Assembly: GCF_000621205.1 (NCBI RefSeq)
Contig: NZ_KK211227.1
Coordinates: 92,893-156,892 of the forward strand
Length of the DNA: 64,000 bases
Direction of reading: 5' to 3'
Origin: Halotalea alkalilenta DSM 17697
GTDB taxonomy: Bacteria; Pseudomonadota; Gammaproteobacteria; Pseudomonadales; Halomonadaceae
Shown: positions 25,617 through 34,362 of the stretch, piece by piece
How the letters are laid out: each line of letters opens with the position of its first letter
Numbering within the stretch: the stretch's first letter is position 1
Made by a program: the position numbers and the translations under genes
Notes under the pieces: model-generated
Seen by the model: the letters and a program-made list of their open reading frames with translations, nothing else
Databases searched by the model: none
Told to the model about the DNA's origin: nothing

Positions 25617-25907
25617 TCACGATTCCACGGCCTTGTCGTCAGGCACGAAAGTGCATGACGGGGCGATGGATTCCAGGGCATCGTTCGCATCGACCATGCC
25701 CGTCCAGAGCGTGAACGCAATCGTCGCCGTTCTCCAGATATCGGAAGCGGCCCTTTGGTAGATTTCCTGGTAATCCTCACTCAAGCATTGCACTACCTGC
25801 CGCGCGCTTTGCTGCGTAAGCCCCATTTCCTCGATATTGTTCTCTACCGTTTGCTGGAGAGGGCCAATGATGAAAAATGATATGAGCGCAAAAACGAAGC
25901 CTTCCAT
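25617..25907 (-). CDS. Small membrane-anchored hypothetical protein
   Basis: A 96 aa protein whose N terminus (MEGFVFALISFFIIGPLQQ) is a membrane anchor or uncleaved signal sequence. The rest is helical with two cysteines (QVVQCLSEDY, APSCTFV). A GGTGAT ribosome-binding site precedes the ATG at 25907; an upstream in-frame ATG at 25946 is less likely. I have an impression of similar short proteins in marine gammaproteobacteria but no named family. Function unknown. Confidence 0.55.
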   Translation of the reverse strand: MEGFVFALISFFIIGPLQQTVENNIEEMGLTQQSARQVVQCLSEDYQEIYQRAASDIWRTATIAFTLWTGMVDANDALESIAPSCTFVPDDKAVES

Positions 25908-26170
25908 ACGGATCACCAGATAATCATTCGATCCACATGATGACACAAAGTCTTACTGTCTTGATTAGCGGAAAATTAGTCCCAACGACGGCATTAGCCG
26001 GATGGGCGATCCTCACTAGCGCATGGGTCCTTTGAGTCACCGACGCCGAACCGAACGATTGTGTACTCGCACCGGAGACATCGGGTGAGGTCAAGGAACG
26101 AGCGCCATCCATGGAACCTTCCTACGCTATGGATCTCTACCGTGGAGAAGCTAAAGACCAAGGATGGAAC

Positions 26171-26875
26171 ATGATCAACTGGATCAATGAAAACTCAGGC
26201 GCACTGCTGGTCATCAACGGGATTGCCACCTTGTGCGTATGGCTGTTTTATGCACAACTTCTATATCAGAATTTTGCCCGACAGCGGCGTCCGAGAATAT
26301 TGATCAATCGAAGTCGATCGAGAAACCTGGACTCAATATGCCTGTTGAGCAACATGAGCTCTGAGAAAATCTTCATCGAATACATTCTGGTCACCCTGCA
26401 CTCCGAAAAAGGCTGTGTCACCGCGGATATTGCCGAGTTCGAGCTTCCTAGCGACAAAGAGGATGATTTGTCGCTCGAAAACGAAACCCGTCAAGGCCCT
26501 CTGGAGAGTGGTCAAACGAAAAGGATAGGCACTTATAGAGCGCTCTACGAGCGAGTATTGAGAGAAAACGACGGCATAATATCCACCTATAAAAACGCAC
26601 AAGATCTGCTATTCGATAGAATCGAAATACGTGTCATCGCGATATACAGTAGCGAAGACCGGCCGGTAGGCGCCCAACGTGTCTTCATCCTGCCCAGCGA
26701 AGAGGGAGGCGAACTGCTGCCCGAGTCGTTCGATACAAAGCGGTTCTCGAGCCCTTGGGAACGACTGACGGTGAAGAAATGGATACGATCCGTTGCCCAT
26801 CGGGAAAGAAGAAAGTCACCTCGAAGACACGGATCATCCCGGCTGGAACTGAAAGAGCACGTGGATGAATCCTGA
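26171..26875 (+). CDS. Membrane-anchored hypothetical protein
   Basis: A 234 aa protein with one N-terminal membrane helix (residues ~10-32, GALLVINGIATLCVWLFYAQ) followed by a soluble domain rich in beta strands (LDSICLLSNMSSEKIFIEYI, FDRIEIRVIAIYSS, GAQRVFILPS) and an Arg/Lys-rich tail. The start at 26171 follows AAGGA; an earlier ATG at 26111 is less likely. Base composition is clearly more AT-rich than the flanking operons, which suggests acquisition by transfer or relaxed codon use. No catalytic motif is visible and no function is proposed. Confidence 0.65.
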   Translation: MINWINENSGALLVINGIATLCVWLFYAQLLYQNFARQRRPRILINRSRSRNLDSICLLSNMSSEKIFIEYILVTLHSEKGCVTADIAEFELPSDKEDDLSLENETRQGPLESGQTKRIGTYRALYERVLRENDGIISTYKNAQDLLFDRIEIRVIAIYSSEDRPVGAQRVFILPSEEGGELLPESFDTKRFSSPWERLTVKKWIRSVAHRERRKSPRRHGSSRLELKEHVDES

Positions 26876-27189
26876 ACCCAGGCGCGTATAGGCCTTCCCT
26901 CCTGCGTGTCATTCAAGCGCGTTCATCGTCGCCAGGTGCCGTCCAGGTCATCGATGTCGATCTGCGACGGCCGAGCGTGAATTCCGTCCCCAGAGCACCA
27001 TATGGCCGCCATAGCGGGATATGATGCGTTTTCGAGCCATCGATCCGACGCACTCGAGGCAACCGTGCGGAGCAGCGCACCGGGCGCCGGCGGCAGAGCA
27101 TCGGCTGCCATGAACTTTTTGTTAGTCCGCTAATAATTTCGTGCTAGATTCTGTGCACTAAAACCAAGGACACGAGGAGTTGGTACCTT
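26876..27189. other. Intergenic gap with the likely pagL promoter
   Basis: A 314-bp gap without a convincing gene. Its right end (27119-27150) is AT-rich, with TTGTTA and TGCTAGATT as possible promoter elements, though their spacing (20 bp) is longer than ideal. GAGGAG about 11 nt before the pagL ATG is the likely ribosome-binding site. Confidence 0.35.
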
Positions 27190-27708
27190 ATGCGCTATGC
27201 ATTTTCACTCGGCATCGCAGCCCTCGCCTGCCTGCCGTGGGTTTCGACGTACGCCGGCAACGTGACCATCGCGCCCGGTATTACCGGGCAGTCCGATACG
27301 ACCTTGCGCTTGGCATACGGCCGAGAATGGGATAATCGTTGGCTGCAAAGCCAGCGCGGCGAGCTCGGCGGATACTGGGACCTGGGACTGACCTACTGGG
27401 AAGAGGGTGATGCAGCGCCTGACCGCTATTCGATATCCTTCAGCCCGGTGTTCGTCTATCGATTCAACACCGATGGCTTCACCCCATTCATCGAAGCAGG
27501 CATCGGTGCTGCCGCATTCAGCGGCACTCATGTCGGCGATCGAGACCTTGGATCACGCCTTGCATTCGAAGATCGGATCGGCGCCGGCGTCGAGTTCGCT
27601 GTTCATCACGTCATCGGGATACGCGCTATGCACTACTCGAATGCCGATCTAGCGAGCCCTAATGAAGGAATCGAATCATACAGCCTGTATTATCGCTATT
27701 CGTTTTGA
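27190..27708 (+). CDS. pagL: Lipid A deacylase (PagL family)
   Basis: A 172 aa outer-membrane beta-barrel with a signal peptide (residues 1-22, ending STYAG). The C-terminal part holds the catalytic arrangement of PagL: His148 and Ser150 in MHYSNADL, and a glutamate in NEGIES (probably Glu162), followed by the terminal strand YSLYYRYSF ending in Phe as outer-membrane barrels do. PagL removes the 3-O acyl chain of lipid A and alters immune recognition and envelope properties. Length matches the family (about 170-185 aa). It stands alone in the accessory stretch. Confidence 0.85.
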   Translation: MRYAFSLGIAALACLPWVSTYAGNVTIAPGITGQSDTTLRLAYGREWDNRWLQSQRGELGGYWDLGLTYWEEGDAAPDRYSISFSPVFVYRFNTDGFTPFIEAGIGAAAFSGTHVGDRDLGSRLAFEDRIGAGVEFAVHHVIGIRAMHYSNADLASPNEGIESYSLYYRYSF

Positions 27709-27750
27709 AAAACAATCAAAACATTCAAGCCGGGCGACTGAAGCGTCGAA

Positions 27751-27900
27751 CTACCAATAAATAGCGAGACCAAAGTGGACGAACTGCAAGCCGAGGTTGA
27801 GCCGATGCTTGCGGTTCTTCCAGGCCATCGATATTTCCCCACCAAGCAAAGGTGCGTCGAACGTCTGCGGCGCGAGCCTTACATGCTCTGAAATGAGGCC
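27751..27900 (-). pseudogene. Possible C-terminal remnant of an outer-membrane protein
   Basis: Read leftward, one frame gives a coherent stretch ending GLQFVHFGLAIYW before a stop at 27751, preceded by SMAWKNRKHRLNL and LAPQTFDAPLLGGE. Alternating hydrophobic residues and an aromatic end look like the last strands of a beta-barrel. There is no start region, and the LysR gene begins to overlap upstream. It may be what is left of a gene cut off by a rearrangement. Family unassigned. Confidence 0.3.
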
Positions 27901-27912
27901 CGCGTGCTGGCG

Positions 27913-28833
27913 TCAGCGAACGGCTCCCGGGATGTCGTGCGCAAAGGACTCGGCGCCGAACGCGGAAACGGCGAAATCAAGAAAGCTCCTGAGCTTCGGC
28001 GTGAGGCGTCGGTCAGGGGCATACAGCACGTGCATCGGCCGCGACGGTGCTTGGTAGGCTGGCAACAAACGCACCAAGCGACCATCGGCCAGCGCGCTGC
28101 CGACCAGTTCCAGCGGCTGCAGCAGGATGCCCATGCCGGCAAGCGCAGCGCAGAGCAAGGGCTCACCATGGTCGACCATCAGCCGGGCAGGCACCGGCAC
28201 GACGACACGCCCGTCCGGCCCGTCGAAGGACCAGTGGGTGCGCAGCTCCGTATGGGCGAAGCCCAGGCAGTCGTGCTGCTGCAAGTCCCATGGCGTGAGC
28301 AGAGGCGGCCGGCCCTCGAGATAGCTGGGTGCTGCGCACAGCACCAGGCGATAGGGTGCCAGGGGTCGAGCGACCAGGCCGCTATCGGACAGCTCCCCGA
28401 CCCGGAAGACCACGTCGTAGCCCTCGTCGATCAGGTCCACCGCGCGATTGCTCAGGCTGAGCTCCACCTCCACTTGCGGGTAGCGCTGCATGTACTCGGG
28501 CAGGCGCTCGGCCAGCGTCCGCATGCCGAAGCTCACCGGGGCATTGATGCGCAACCTCCCCGTAGGCGAGGCGCGCGTCTCGGCCGCCATGCTCTCGGCC
28601 ACTTCGACTTCGGCGAGGATGATCTTGGAGCGCTCGTAGAAAGCCTGGCCGAAGTCCGTCACGCTTTGGCGTCGCGTGGTGCGGTTGATAAGACGCACCC
28701 CCAAGCGTTGCTCGATCAGCCGAACGTGCTTCCCCACCAGCTGCGGCGACATCTGCAGCGCCTCGGCGGCTGCGCTGAACGAACCGAGATCCACGGCTTT
28801 GACGAACACCGCCATACTGGTCAGTCGATCCAT
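27913..28833 (-). CDS. LysR-family transcriptional regulator
   Basis: About 306 aa from the ATG at 28833. The N-terminal helix-turn-helix reads MAVFVKAVDLGSFSAAAEAL and VGKHVRLIEQRLGVRLINRT, and the effector domain follows from residue ~90. It belongs to the large CrgA/DmlR-like subgroup. It is divergent from the F420-reductase-like gene at 28965, and LysR proteins usually control such a divergent target. The same divergent arrangement recurs at 46.3-48.0 kb. Inducer unknown. Confidence 0.9.
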   Translation of the reverse strand: MDRLTSMAVFVKAVDLGSFSAAAEALQMSPQLVGKHVRLIEQRLGVRLINRTTRRQSVTDFGQAFYERSKIILAEVEVAESMAAETRASPTGRLRINAPVSFGMRTLAERLPEYMQRYPQVEVELSLSNRAVDLIDEGYDVVFRVGELSDSGLVARPLAPYRLVLCAAPSYLEGRPPLLTPWDLQQHDCLGFAHTELRTHWSFDGPDGRVVVPVPARLMVDHGEPLLCAALAGMGILLQPLELVGSALADGRLVRLLPAYQAPSRPMHVLYAPDRRLTPKLRSFLDFAVSAFGAESFAHDIPGAVR

Positions 28834-28964
28834 TGGAAACATTTCGTTTGTAATGAACAATCATTTTAGTCATTTACCAATAATTGGATCAAATCTACTC
28901 TGAGCTTGCCGAACCGAAGTTTCTGAACTCAAGCGTCTGAACAACCCAATATGCGAGGTTTCCC

Positions 28965-29591
28965 ATGAAGATCGCAGTGATTGGAACCGGCAACATCGGT
29001 GCAGCCTACGCGCGCGCGCTGGCGCAAGCGAAATTCGACGTCGCGATCGGTGATCGCGATCCGAGCAAGGCGGCGGCCCTGGCGCATGAGATTGGCCCAC
29101 AGGTGGAAGGCGGCGGTATCGTCGCCGCGTTCAAGCTCGCCGATACGGTGATCCTGGCGCTGCCGCACCAAGCCGTCGCCGCAGTGCTGGCCGAGGCCGG
29201 CGATCTGACCGCCAAGGTGCTGATCGATGTGAGCAATCCGGTCAGTGAGGACTTCAAGGACCTGGTGGTGGGCCTGACCACTTCAGCGGCGGAACGAACC
29301 CAGGCCGCCGCCCCGACCGCGCGAGTGGTCAAAGCATTCAATACGATCTTCGCCGACCTGATTCCGGCCGAGGCTCGCGACGGCAGGCAGTTGCAGGTGT
29401 TCGTCGCCGGCGACGATGCCGCCGCCACCGCGCAGGTGCGTGAACTGGCGCAAGCGTTGGGATTCGTCGCGGTCGATGCCGGGCCGCTGCGCAACAGCCG
29501 CTTCCTCGAGCCGATCGGAATGATGAACATCCAGTTCGGCTTCTTCCTCGGCGCCGGCCCGACCACCGCACCGTCCTGGGCACATGCCTGA
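28965..29591 (+). CDS. NADPH-dependent F420 reductase-like oxidoreductase (copy 1)
   Basis: A 208 aa protein with an N-terminal Rossmann motif (MKIAVIGTGNIGAAYARALA) and the family segments VLIDVSNPVSED and VVKAFNTIFADL, typical of the F420_oxidored/NADP-binding group (FNO-like). Most bacterial members do not use F420; they act as NADP(H) reductases or ferric reductases (compare human STEAP). It is divergent from a LysR gene. The alpha/beta hydrolase gene follows closely on the same strand. It is paralogous to 47368-48000. Confidence 0.85.
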   Translation: MKIAVIGTGNIGAAYARALAQAKFDVAIGDRDPSKAAALAHEIGPQVEGGGIVAAFKLADTVILALPHQAVAAVLAEAGDLTAKVLIDVSNPVSEDFKDLVVGLTTSAAERTQAAAPTARVVKAFNTIFADLIPAEARDGRQLQVFVAGDDAAATAQVRELAQALGFVAVDAGPLRNSRFLEPIGMMNIQFGFFLGAGPTTAPSWAHA

Positions 29592-29640
29592 ACCGTCATC
29601 CGGGCTCGCCGGCGAGCCCACTCCTTGCAGGACTAAAGCC

Positions 29641-30648
29641 ATGCTGCCACGACTGATACTCAGCCTGGGCCTGGGGGTTGCCCTCGCCTCCACCTCCGCC
29701 CTCGCCCTCGCCGCACCGGCGCTGCAGGTGCTCGGCAAGGACTACACCTTCCCCAACCGGATCGAGGGGCTGCCGCAGAAGCTTTCGGATTTCCCCGGCT
29801 TGCAGATCAACCGCTTCACCACCTCCGATGGCGTCGAGCTGGCCTACTGGGAGGCTGGCCAGGGCGAACCGCTGGTATTCATCCCGGGCTGGTCGGCCAA
29901 CGGCGCTGAGTATTTCAACGTGCTTTACCTGCTGAGCAAGGACTATCACGTCTACGTGCTCGATCCGCGCAACCAGGGGCTGTCCCAGCGCGTCGAGCAC
30001 GGCGGCCGTATCGCGCGCTTCGCCATGGACCTCAAGGAGTTCGGCGACCACCTGGGCCTCAAGAAGGCCGACTACGCCGGCTGGTCGATGGGCGCCGCGG
30101 TGCTGTGGAGCTACATCGACCTGTTCGGGACCGATGACATCAGCAAGGCGGTATTCGTCGACGAGCCCATTTCGATCTACGCCCACGAGGACTGGAGCGA
30201 ACAGGAGCGCCTGGACGCCGGCGGCACGACCACCTCTCCAGAACGCATGGTCGCGGGCTTCACCCAGGGCGCGCCGCTCAACACCCTGATCACCGACCTG
30301 CTGCCAATGCAGCGCTCGCAGGCGATGGACTCGCCCTACTATGCGAACTCCGAGGCGTTCGCCAACACCTTCATCGAGAACGACCCCCAGGCGGTAGGGC
30401 GAGTGCTGTTCGACCACATCACCAACGACTGGCGCGACGTCATCCGGCACAAGATCGACGTGCCGGTGGCGATCTTCAGCGGTGAGGTCAGCAACAACCT
30501 GCCCAGCCAGCGATGGATGCAAAAGACCATTCCTGGCTCGAAACTCTTCGTCTACTCTGAGGCTGAACAGGGCGACCACTTCCTGATGTTCAAGAATCCA
30601 GTCAAGTTCACTACCGATCTGCGCACTTTCTTGCAGGAAGCGCCCTGA
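29641..30648 (+). CDS. Secreted alpha/beta hydrolase
   Basis: A 335 aa hydrolase from the ATG at 29641, with a signal peptide (residues ~1-25, LGLGVALASTSALALAA). The mature enzyme shows GVELAYWEAGQGEPLVFIPG (oxyanion region) and the nucleophile elbow YAGWSMGAAVLW (serine in GWSMG); a histidine near the C terminus (QGDHFLMF) completes the triad. It probably cleaves an ester or similar bond in the periplasm. It lies about 50 bp after the F420-reductase-like gene and is probably in the same transcript. Confidence 0.85.
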   Translation: MLPRLILSLGLGVALASTSALALAAPALQVLGKDYTFPNRIEGLPQKLSDFPGLQINRFTTSDGVELAYWEAGQGEPLVFIPGWSANGAEYFNVLYLLSKDYHVYVLDPRNQGLSQRVEHGGRIARFAMDLKEFGDHLGLKKADYAGWSMGAAVLWSYIDLFGTDDISKAVFVDEPISIYAHEDWSEQERLDAGGTTTSPERMVAGFTQGAPLNTLITDLLPMQRSQAMDSPYYANSEAFANTFIENDPQAVGRVLFDHITNDWRDVIRHKIDVPVAIFSGEVSNNLPSQRWMQKTIPGSKLFVYSEAEQGDHFLMFKNPVKFTTDLRTFLQEAP

Positions 30649-30842
30649 GATGGACCGAGGTGCCAGGACAGCGTTGCCAGGGAAGGCGATGAGACGCCTG
30701 CGCCCTTGGTTTGACCATACCGAGCTCCGGCTCGAACCCTCGAGCCACATCGAGGTGAACGTGACGGCGACTGCGATTGCCCGAAACGTACATCGACGCC
30801 CCACCCAACCCAGCGTTACCACATCATCGGGAGAAATACGCC

Positions 30843-31040
30843 ATGCCAGTCGTCCGTGTCAGTTGGTTCGAAGGTAAAGACGCGAAAGCCAAACAGGCCG
30901 TCGCTGCCGAGATCACCGAGAGCATCGTCAAGAACACCGGAACCGATCCCAACTACATCTACGTCATCTTCGAGGATGTCAAACCTTCCGATTGGGCGGG
31001 CGCGGGCAAGCTGTTCGGCGAGGATCCCGAATCGGCCTGA
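30843..31040 (+). CDS. 4-oxalocrotonate tautomerase-family protein (copy 1)
   Basis: A 65 aa protein that starts MPVVRVSWFEGKDAKAKQAV; after Met removal Pro1 is the catalytic base of the tautomerase superfamily. Length is right for the 4-OT group. The usual Arg11-type residues are not obvious by eye, so activity on 2-hydroxymuconate is not assured. It is nearly identical in protein sequence to the copy at 34082-34282, but their DNA differs at many third positions. A strong terminator follows at 31078. Confidence 0.8.
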   Translation: MPVVRVSWFEGKDAKAKQAVAAEITESIVKNTGTDPNYIYVIFEDVKPSDWAGAGKLFGEDPESA

Positions 31041-31077
31041 CTTGACGCCCTGAACACGGCGCACGCTGGAGCGCCGT

Positions 31078-31119
31078 GCCGCGCCCGACCGCCATCTGAC
31101 AGTGGCGGTCGGGCGCGGC
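31078..31119 (+). terminator. Strong hairpin terminator after tautomerase copy 1
   Basis: A perfect stem of 17 base pairs (31078-31094 with 31103-31119) closes an eight-base loop (TCTGACAG) and is followed by TTTGCTCT. It is likely to end the LysR-divergent transcript that carries the hydrolase and tautomerase genes. Confidence 0.75.
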
Positions 31120-31247
31120 TTTGCTCTCCCCATAATGAAACCGAGATCCTCCATCCATAGGCAGCACCCGGCAGATTGGGCGCTCGGATCGATCCTCGAG
31201 GAGACGGGCGCTCGTTCGCCAATGGTTAAATCATAGGGCCTGGCAAG

Positions 31248-32447
31248 ATGAATGAAGCGGTAACCGAAGCACAGCACTCATTCGATGGAAAACGCTACGT
31301 CGCGGTCATATTCGCGCTGGCGATGGGTGGATTCGTCATCGGGCTCAGTGAGTTCTCGATCATGGGCCTGATGCCGAACGTCGCCAGCGACTTCAATGTC
31401 ACGGAGCAATCCGTGGGCCATCTGATCAGCGCCTATGCGCTCGGCGTCGTGGTCGGCGCTCCGACTTTTGCGATTCTCGGAGGACGTCTGAGACGCAAAA
31501 CGATGCTGATGGCGCTGATGAGCGCGTACGCCATCGCCAATCTCTTCAGCGGCCTGGCCGGCAGCTACCACTGGATGCTGGTCTTCAGGTTCATTTCCGG
31601 CCTCCCCCATGGCGCATTCTTCGGCGTGGCGGCCCTGGTCGCCGCATCGGTCGCCCGGCCCGGTCAGCGCGGCGCAGCCGTGGCACGGGTGATGATGGGA
31701 ATCACGCTCGCGCTGCTGGTGGGAAACCCCTTGGCGGTCAGCCTGGGACAGACCCTGAGCTGGCGGTACGCCTTCGTCGCGGTCACGGTCGGTGCGCTGA
31801 TCACCGTCGCCTTGGTGGCAGTGGCGCTTCCGACTGATCGAAAGGAAAAGCCCACCAGTCCACTGACCGAGCTTCGAGATTTCAACACAGCGCCGGTCTG
31901 GCTCGCACTGCTCGTCGGCGCGGTCGGCTTCGCGGGGATGTTTTGCGTGTTCAGCTACCTCGCACCGACGATGCTGAATACCACCCGGGTCGGCGCCAAC
32001 TGGATTCCCTTCGGGGTGGCCGCGTTCGGCGTCGGCTCGCTGATCGGAGCGCAACTCGGAGGATGGCTGTTCGACCGGTTCCAAAGCCAGGCGGTCGCCA
32101 TCAGCCTGATTGGCGCGCTCGTCGTGCTACTGATCTATCCCCTGGCCGCCACTTCGAGCCTGACCATCATCCCTGCCGTGTTGCTGCTGGGGACGATGGG
32201 CACCCTCGCCCCGATCATGCAGATCCACCTGATGGATGTGGCCAAAGGCGCCCAGACCCTGGCGGCGGCTTCCAACCAGGCGGCATTCAACATTGCGAAT
32301 GCGCTGGGCCCATGGGCGGGAGGCGTGGCCATCACGGCGGGCCTGCCATGGGAATCGACCGGCTTCGTCGGTGCCGCCCTGGCGCTGGCCGCATTGATCA
32401 TCTGGTGGATGGCGCCACGCCGGTTCAAGCGACATGGCCATCCATGA
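31248..32447 (+). CDS. MFS transporter (DHA1/AraJ-like)
   Basis: A 399 aa inner-membrane protein with about 12 helices. The first repeat has LGGRLRRKTMLMALMS, the cytoplasmic loop motif between helices 2 and 3 of major facilitators, and FVIGLSEFSIMGLMPNVASD resembles AraJ/NepI/YdhP-type exporters. Likely a proton-driven exporter of sugars, nucleosides or drugs. It is convergent with the LysR gene at 32517. Substrate unknown. Confidence 0.88.
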   Translation: MNEAVTEAQHSFDGKRYVAVIFALAMGGFVIGLSEFSIMGLMPNVASDFNVTEQSVGHLISAYALGVVVGAPTFAILGGRLRRKTMLMALMSAYAIANLFSGLAGSYHWMLVFRFISGLPHGAFFGVAALVAASVARPGQRGAAVARVMMGITLALLVGNPLAVSLGQTLSWRYAFVAVTVGALITVALVAVALPTDRKEKPTSPLTELRDFNTAPVWLALLVGAVGFAGMFCVFSYLAPTMLNTTRVGANWIPFGVAAFGVGSLIGAQLGGWLFDRFQSQAVAISLIGALVVLLIYPLAATSSLTIIPAVLLLGTMGTLAPIMQIHLMDVAKGAQTLAAASNQAAFNIANALGPWAGGVAITAGLPWESTGFVGAALALAALIIWWMAPRRFKRHGHP

Positions 32448-32516
32448 CGGAGGGGACTCGCGCCCTGGCGAGCGTCTGCCGCCGCAGGTCAGGCGCTGAG
32501 GCTAACGCGCCGCGGT

Positions 32517-33437
32517 TCAAGCCAAGGCGCCTCGCTGCGCATACTCCATGAGCCGATCGATCACATAGCGGATCCTCGGCGCGTGCGTCGCCTGCTGGAC
32601 CCAGAGTATGCTCACGTCAACCATCACGCCCGAATACGCCTCGAGCACGGGGACGAGAAGCCCCTGCTCGATATTGGGCCTGACCAGAGGAATCGGCATC
32701 TGGCACAGCCCGAACCCGGCCACGGCGGTCTGCACGATCGACTCCCCGTCGCTCAGCTGATAAGTGGCCGGCGGCGTGATGCATGTGTCGCGCCCCCCTT
32801 GCCGCACGGTCCAATGCTGCGGAGGCCCGTGGGTCGTCCCGACGATGCAGCGGTGTCCGTTGAGATCGGAAGGGTTCATCGGGATACCATGGGCTTTCAG
32901 ATAGCTGGGAGAGGCGCAGATCACCCGCTCGAGGCTGGTCAATTTCCGCGCGATCAACTGACCGCTGTCCGGAACTTCGCCGAACCGGATCGCGAGATCC
33001 GCCTCATCACGCATCAAATCGACCGTTGCATCGTTGAAGCTCATGGTCAGAGCCAGCTCCGGATGCGGCGCTGCTATCTCGAGCAGGATGGGCAGCAGCA
33101 CGCTCTTGCCGAAGGCCATGGGCATGTCGATGTACACCCGCCCCCGCAGCACCTCGTCGTAAGGCATGATCTGCGCCTCCGCCGCCGCTATCCCATCCAG
33201 CGCCGCGGCGCATGCCTGGAAGTACGCCTCGCCGTCATGCGTCAGCTGAAGACGCCGCGTGGTCCGGCGGATGAGTATCACGCCTAGGCGTCGCTCGAGA
33301 CGGCTGACGCTTTTCCCTACCGCCGACTTGGTGACCCCAAGGCGTTCGGCCGCCAAGGTGAAACTGCCGGCCCGCACCACGGCAACGAACGCGCCGATGC
33401 CTGAGAGTGAATCCGGAACCCCCGCTTGCCCAGTCAT
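32517..33437 (-). CDS. LysR-family transcriptional regulator
   Basis: A 306 aa LysR protein with the DNA-binding region AERLGVTKSAVGKSVSRLER and a type-2 periplasmic-binding-fold effector domain. It is divergent from the antibiotic-biosynthesis-monooxygenase-type gene at 33643, with about 205 bp between, making that gene and those behind it (tautomerase 2) the natural targets. Confidence 0.9.
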   Translation of the reverse strand: MTGQAGVPDSLSGIGAFVAVVRAGSFTLAAERLGVTKSAVGKSVSRLERRLGVILIRRTTRRLQLTHDGEAYFQACAAALDGIAAAEAQIMPYDEVLRGRVYIDMPMAFGKSVLLPILLEIAAPHPELALTMSFNDATVDLMRDEADLAIRFGEVPDSGQLIARKLTSLERVICASPSYLKAHGIPMNPSDLNGHRCIVGTTHGPPQHWTVRQGGRDTCITPPATYQLSDGESIVQTAVAGFGLCQMPIPLVRPNIEQGLLVPVLEAYSGVMVDVSILWVQQATHAPRIRYVIDRLMEYAQRGALA

Positions 33438-33642
33438 GCGCGCACACCGATAGTGGAATTTATGTCTATCAATTATAGACCAAACGCCAGTTTATCGACC
33501 TCCTGACAACAAATAGAATCGGAGAGTTTCACCAAAGGGTGAGAAACCCCGAGTAGGGCCGGCGCCCCGGCACTGGTTGGGCCAGGATCGAGCGCCGACT
33601 CGCCTTGCCTTCATCCGCCCTTGATCAATATGAGGAAAACCC
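33438..33642. promoter_or_regulatory. Divergent control region between LysR and the ABM-domain gene
   Basis: About 205 bp with AT-rich sequence next to the LysR start (33455-33480: TATAGTGGAATTTATG-like words and ATTATAGACC). LysR operators (T-N11-A) are expected here, but none is singled out. No gene is visible in the gap. Confidence 0.35.
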
Positions 33643-33999
33643 ATGAACAACGCCGTTTACATGGTATTCGAGCTGGCCCCTAAGCCTGGCCGGCTCGAGG
33701 AGTTCAAGCAGATGGTGGCCGAAGCGGTGGTCGCTGCCCGCACCGAACCCACTACCCTGGCCTACGAATACAGCATCAACGCCGACGAAAGCGCCGTTCA
33801 CATCTTCGAGCACTACCGTGACTCGGCGTCGGTCGTGTCCCACGTCGACGAGACGTTCGCGCCGTTCGGCGAACGCTTCATCTCGTTGGTCGATGTGACG
33901 CGGCTAACGGTATACGGCGAACCCGATGCCGCCGCCCGAGCCAGGCTGGATGGATTCGGTGCGGTCTACTTCAAGCCCTTCGAAGGTTTCTTCCGCTAA
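33643..33999 (+). CDS. Antibiotic biosynthesis monooxygenase (ABM)-domain protein
   Basis: A 118 aa single-domain ferredoxin-like alpha-beta protein. VYMVFELAPKPGRLEEFKQM, TLAYEYSINADESAVHIFEH and YRDSASVVSHV are typical of ABM/YgiN-like cofactor-independent monooxygenases of quinol-type substrates. It probably forms dimers in the cytoplasm. It is followed 82 bp later by tautomerase copy 2 and is divergent from a LysR gene. Confidence 0.85.
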   Translation: MNNAVYMVFELAPKPGRLEEFKQMVAEAVVAARTEPTTLAYEYSINADESAVHIFEHYRDSASVVSHVDETFAPFGERFISLVDVTRLTVYGEPDAAARARLDGFGAVYFKPFEGFFR

Positions 34000-34081
34000 C
34001 CGTCGGTCGAGAAAAGATCGACTCCCATGTGCCGGCTCATCATGACTCGGCACTTTCATCACCCAAAGAGAGGGATTGAAC

Positions 34082-34282
34082 ATGCCTGTAGTACGCGTCA
34101 GTTGGTTCGAAGGCAAAGATGCGAAAGCCAAGCAAGCCGTCGCTGCCGAAATCACCGAGAGCATCGTCAAGAACACCGGCACCGATCCGAACTACATCTA
34201 CGTGATCTTCGAAGATGTCGCCCCTTCGGACTGGGCCGGCGCCGGCAAGCTCTTCGGCAACGATTCTTCGGACGGTAGCTGA
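34082..34282 (+). CDS. 4-oxalocrotonate tautomerase-family protein (copy 2)
   Basis: A 66 aa protein with the N-terminal catalytic proline (MPVVRVSW). It equals copy 1 for the first 46 residues, has Ala instead of Lys at 47, and a different tail (GNDSSDGS). The ATG at 34082 is chosen because Pro must be residue 2 and AGGGA precedes it. It follows the ABM gene and precedes the PQQ dehydrogenase gene on the same strand. Confidence 0.8.
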   Translation: MPVVRVSWFEGKDAKAKQAVAAEITESIVKNTGTDPNYIYVIFEDVAPSDWAGAGKLFGNDSSDGS

Positions 34283-34362
34283 GCGGCCGTCACCGCTTCA
34301 GGAGGGATGTGCATTCTGCGAGTTGATCACTATCGGCGGTATCAATAATCAAGGGATCGAAA

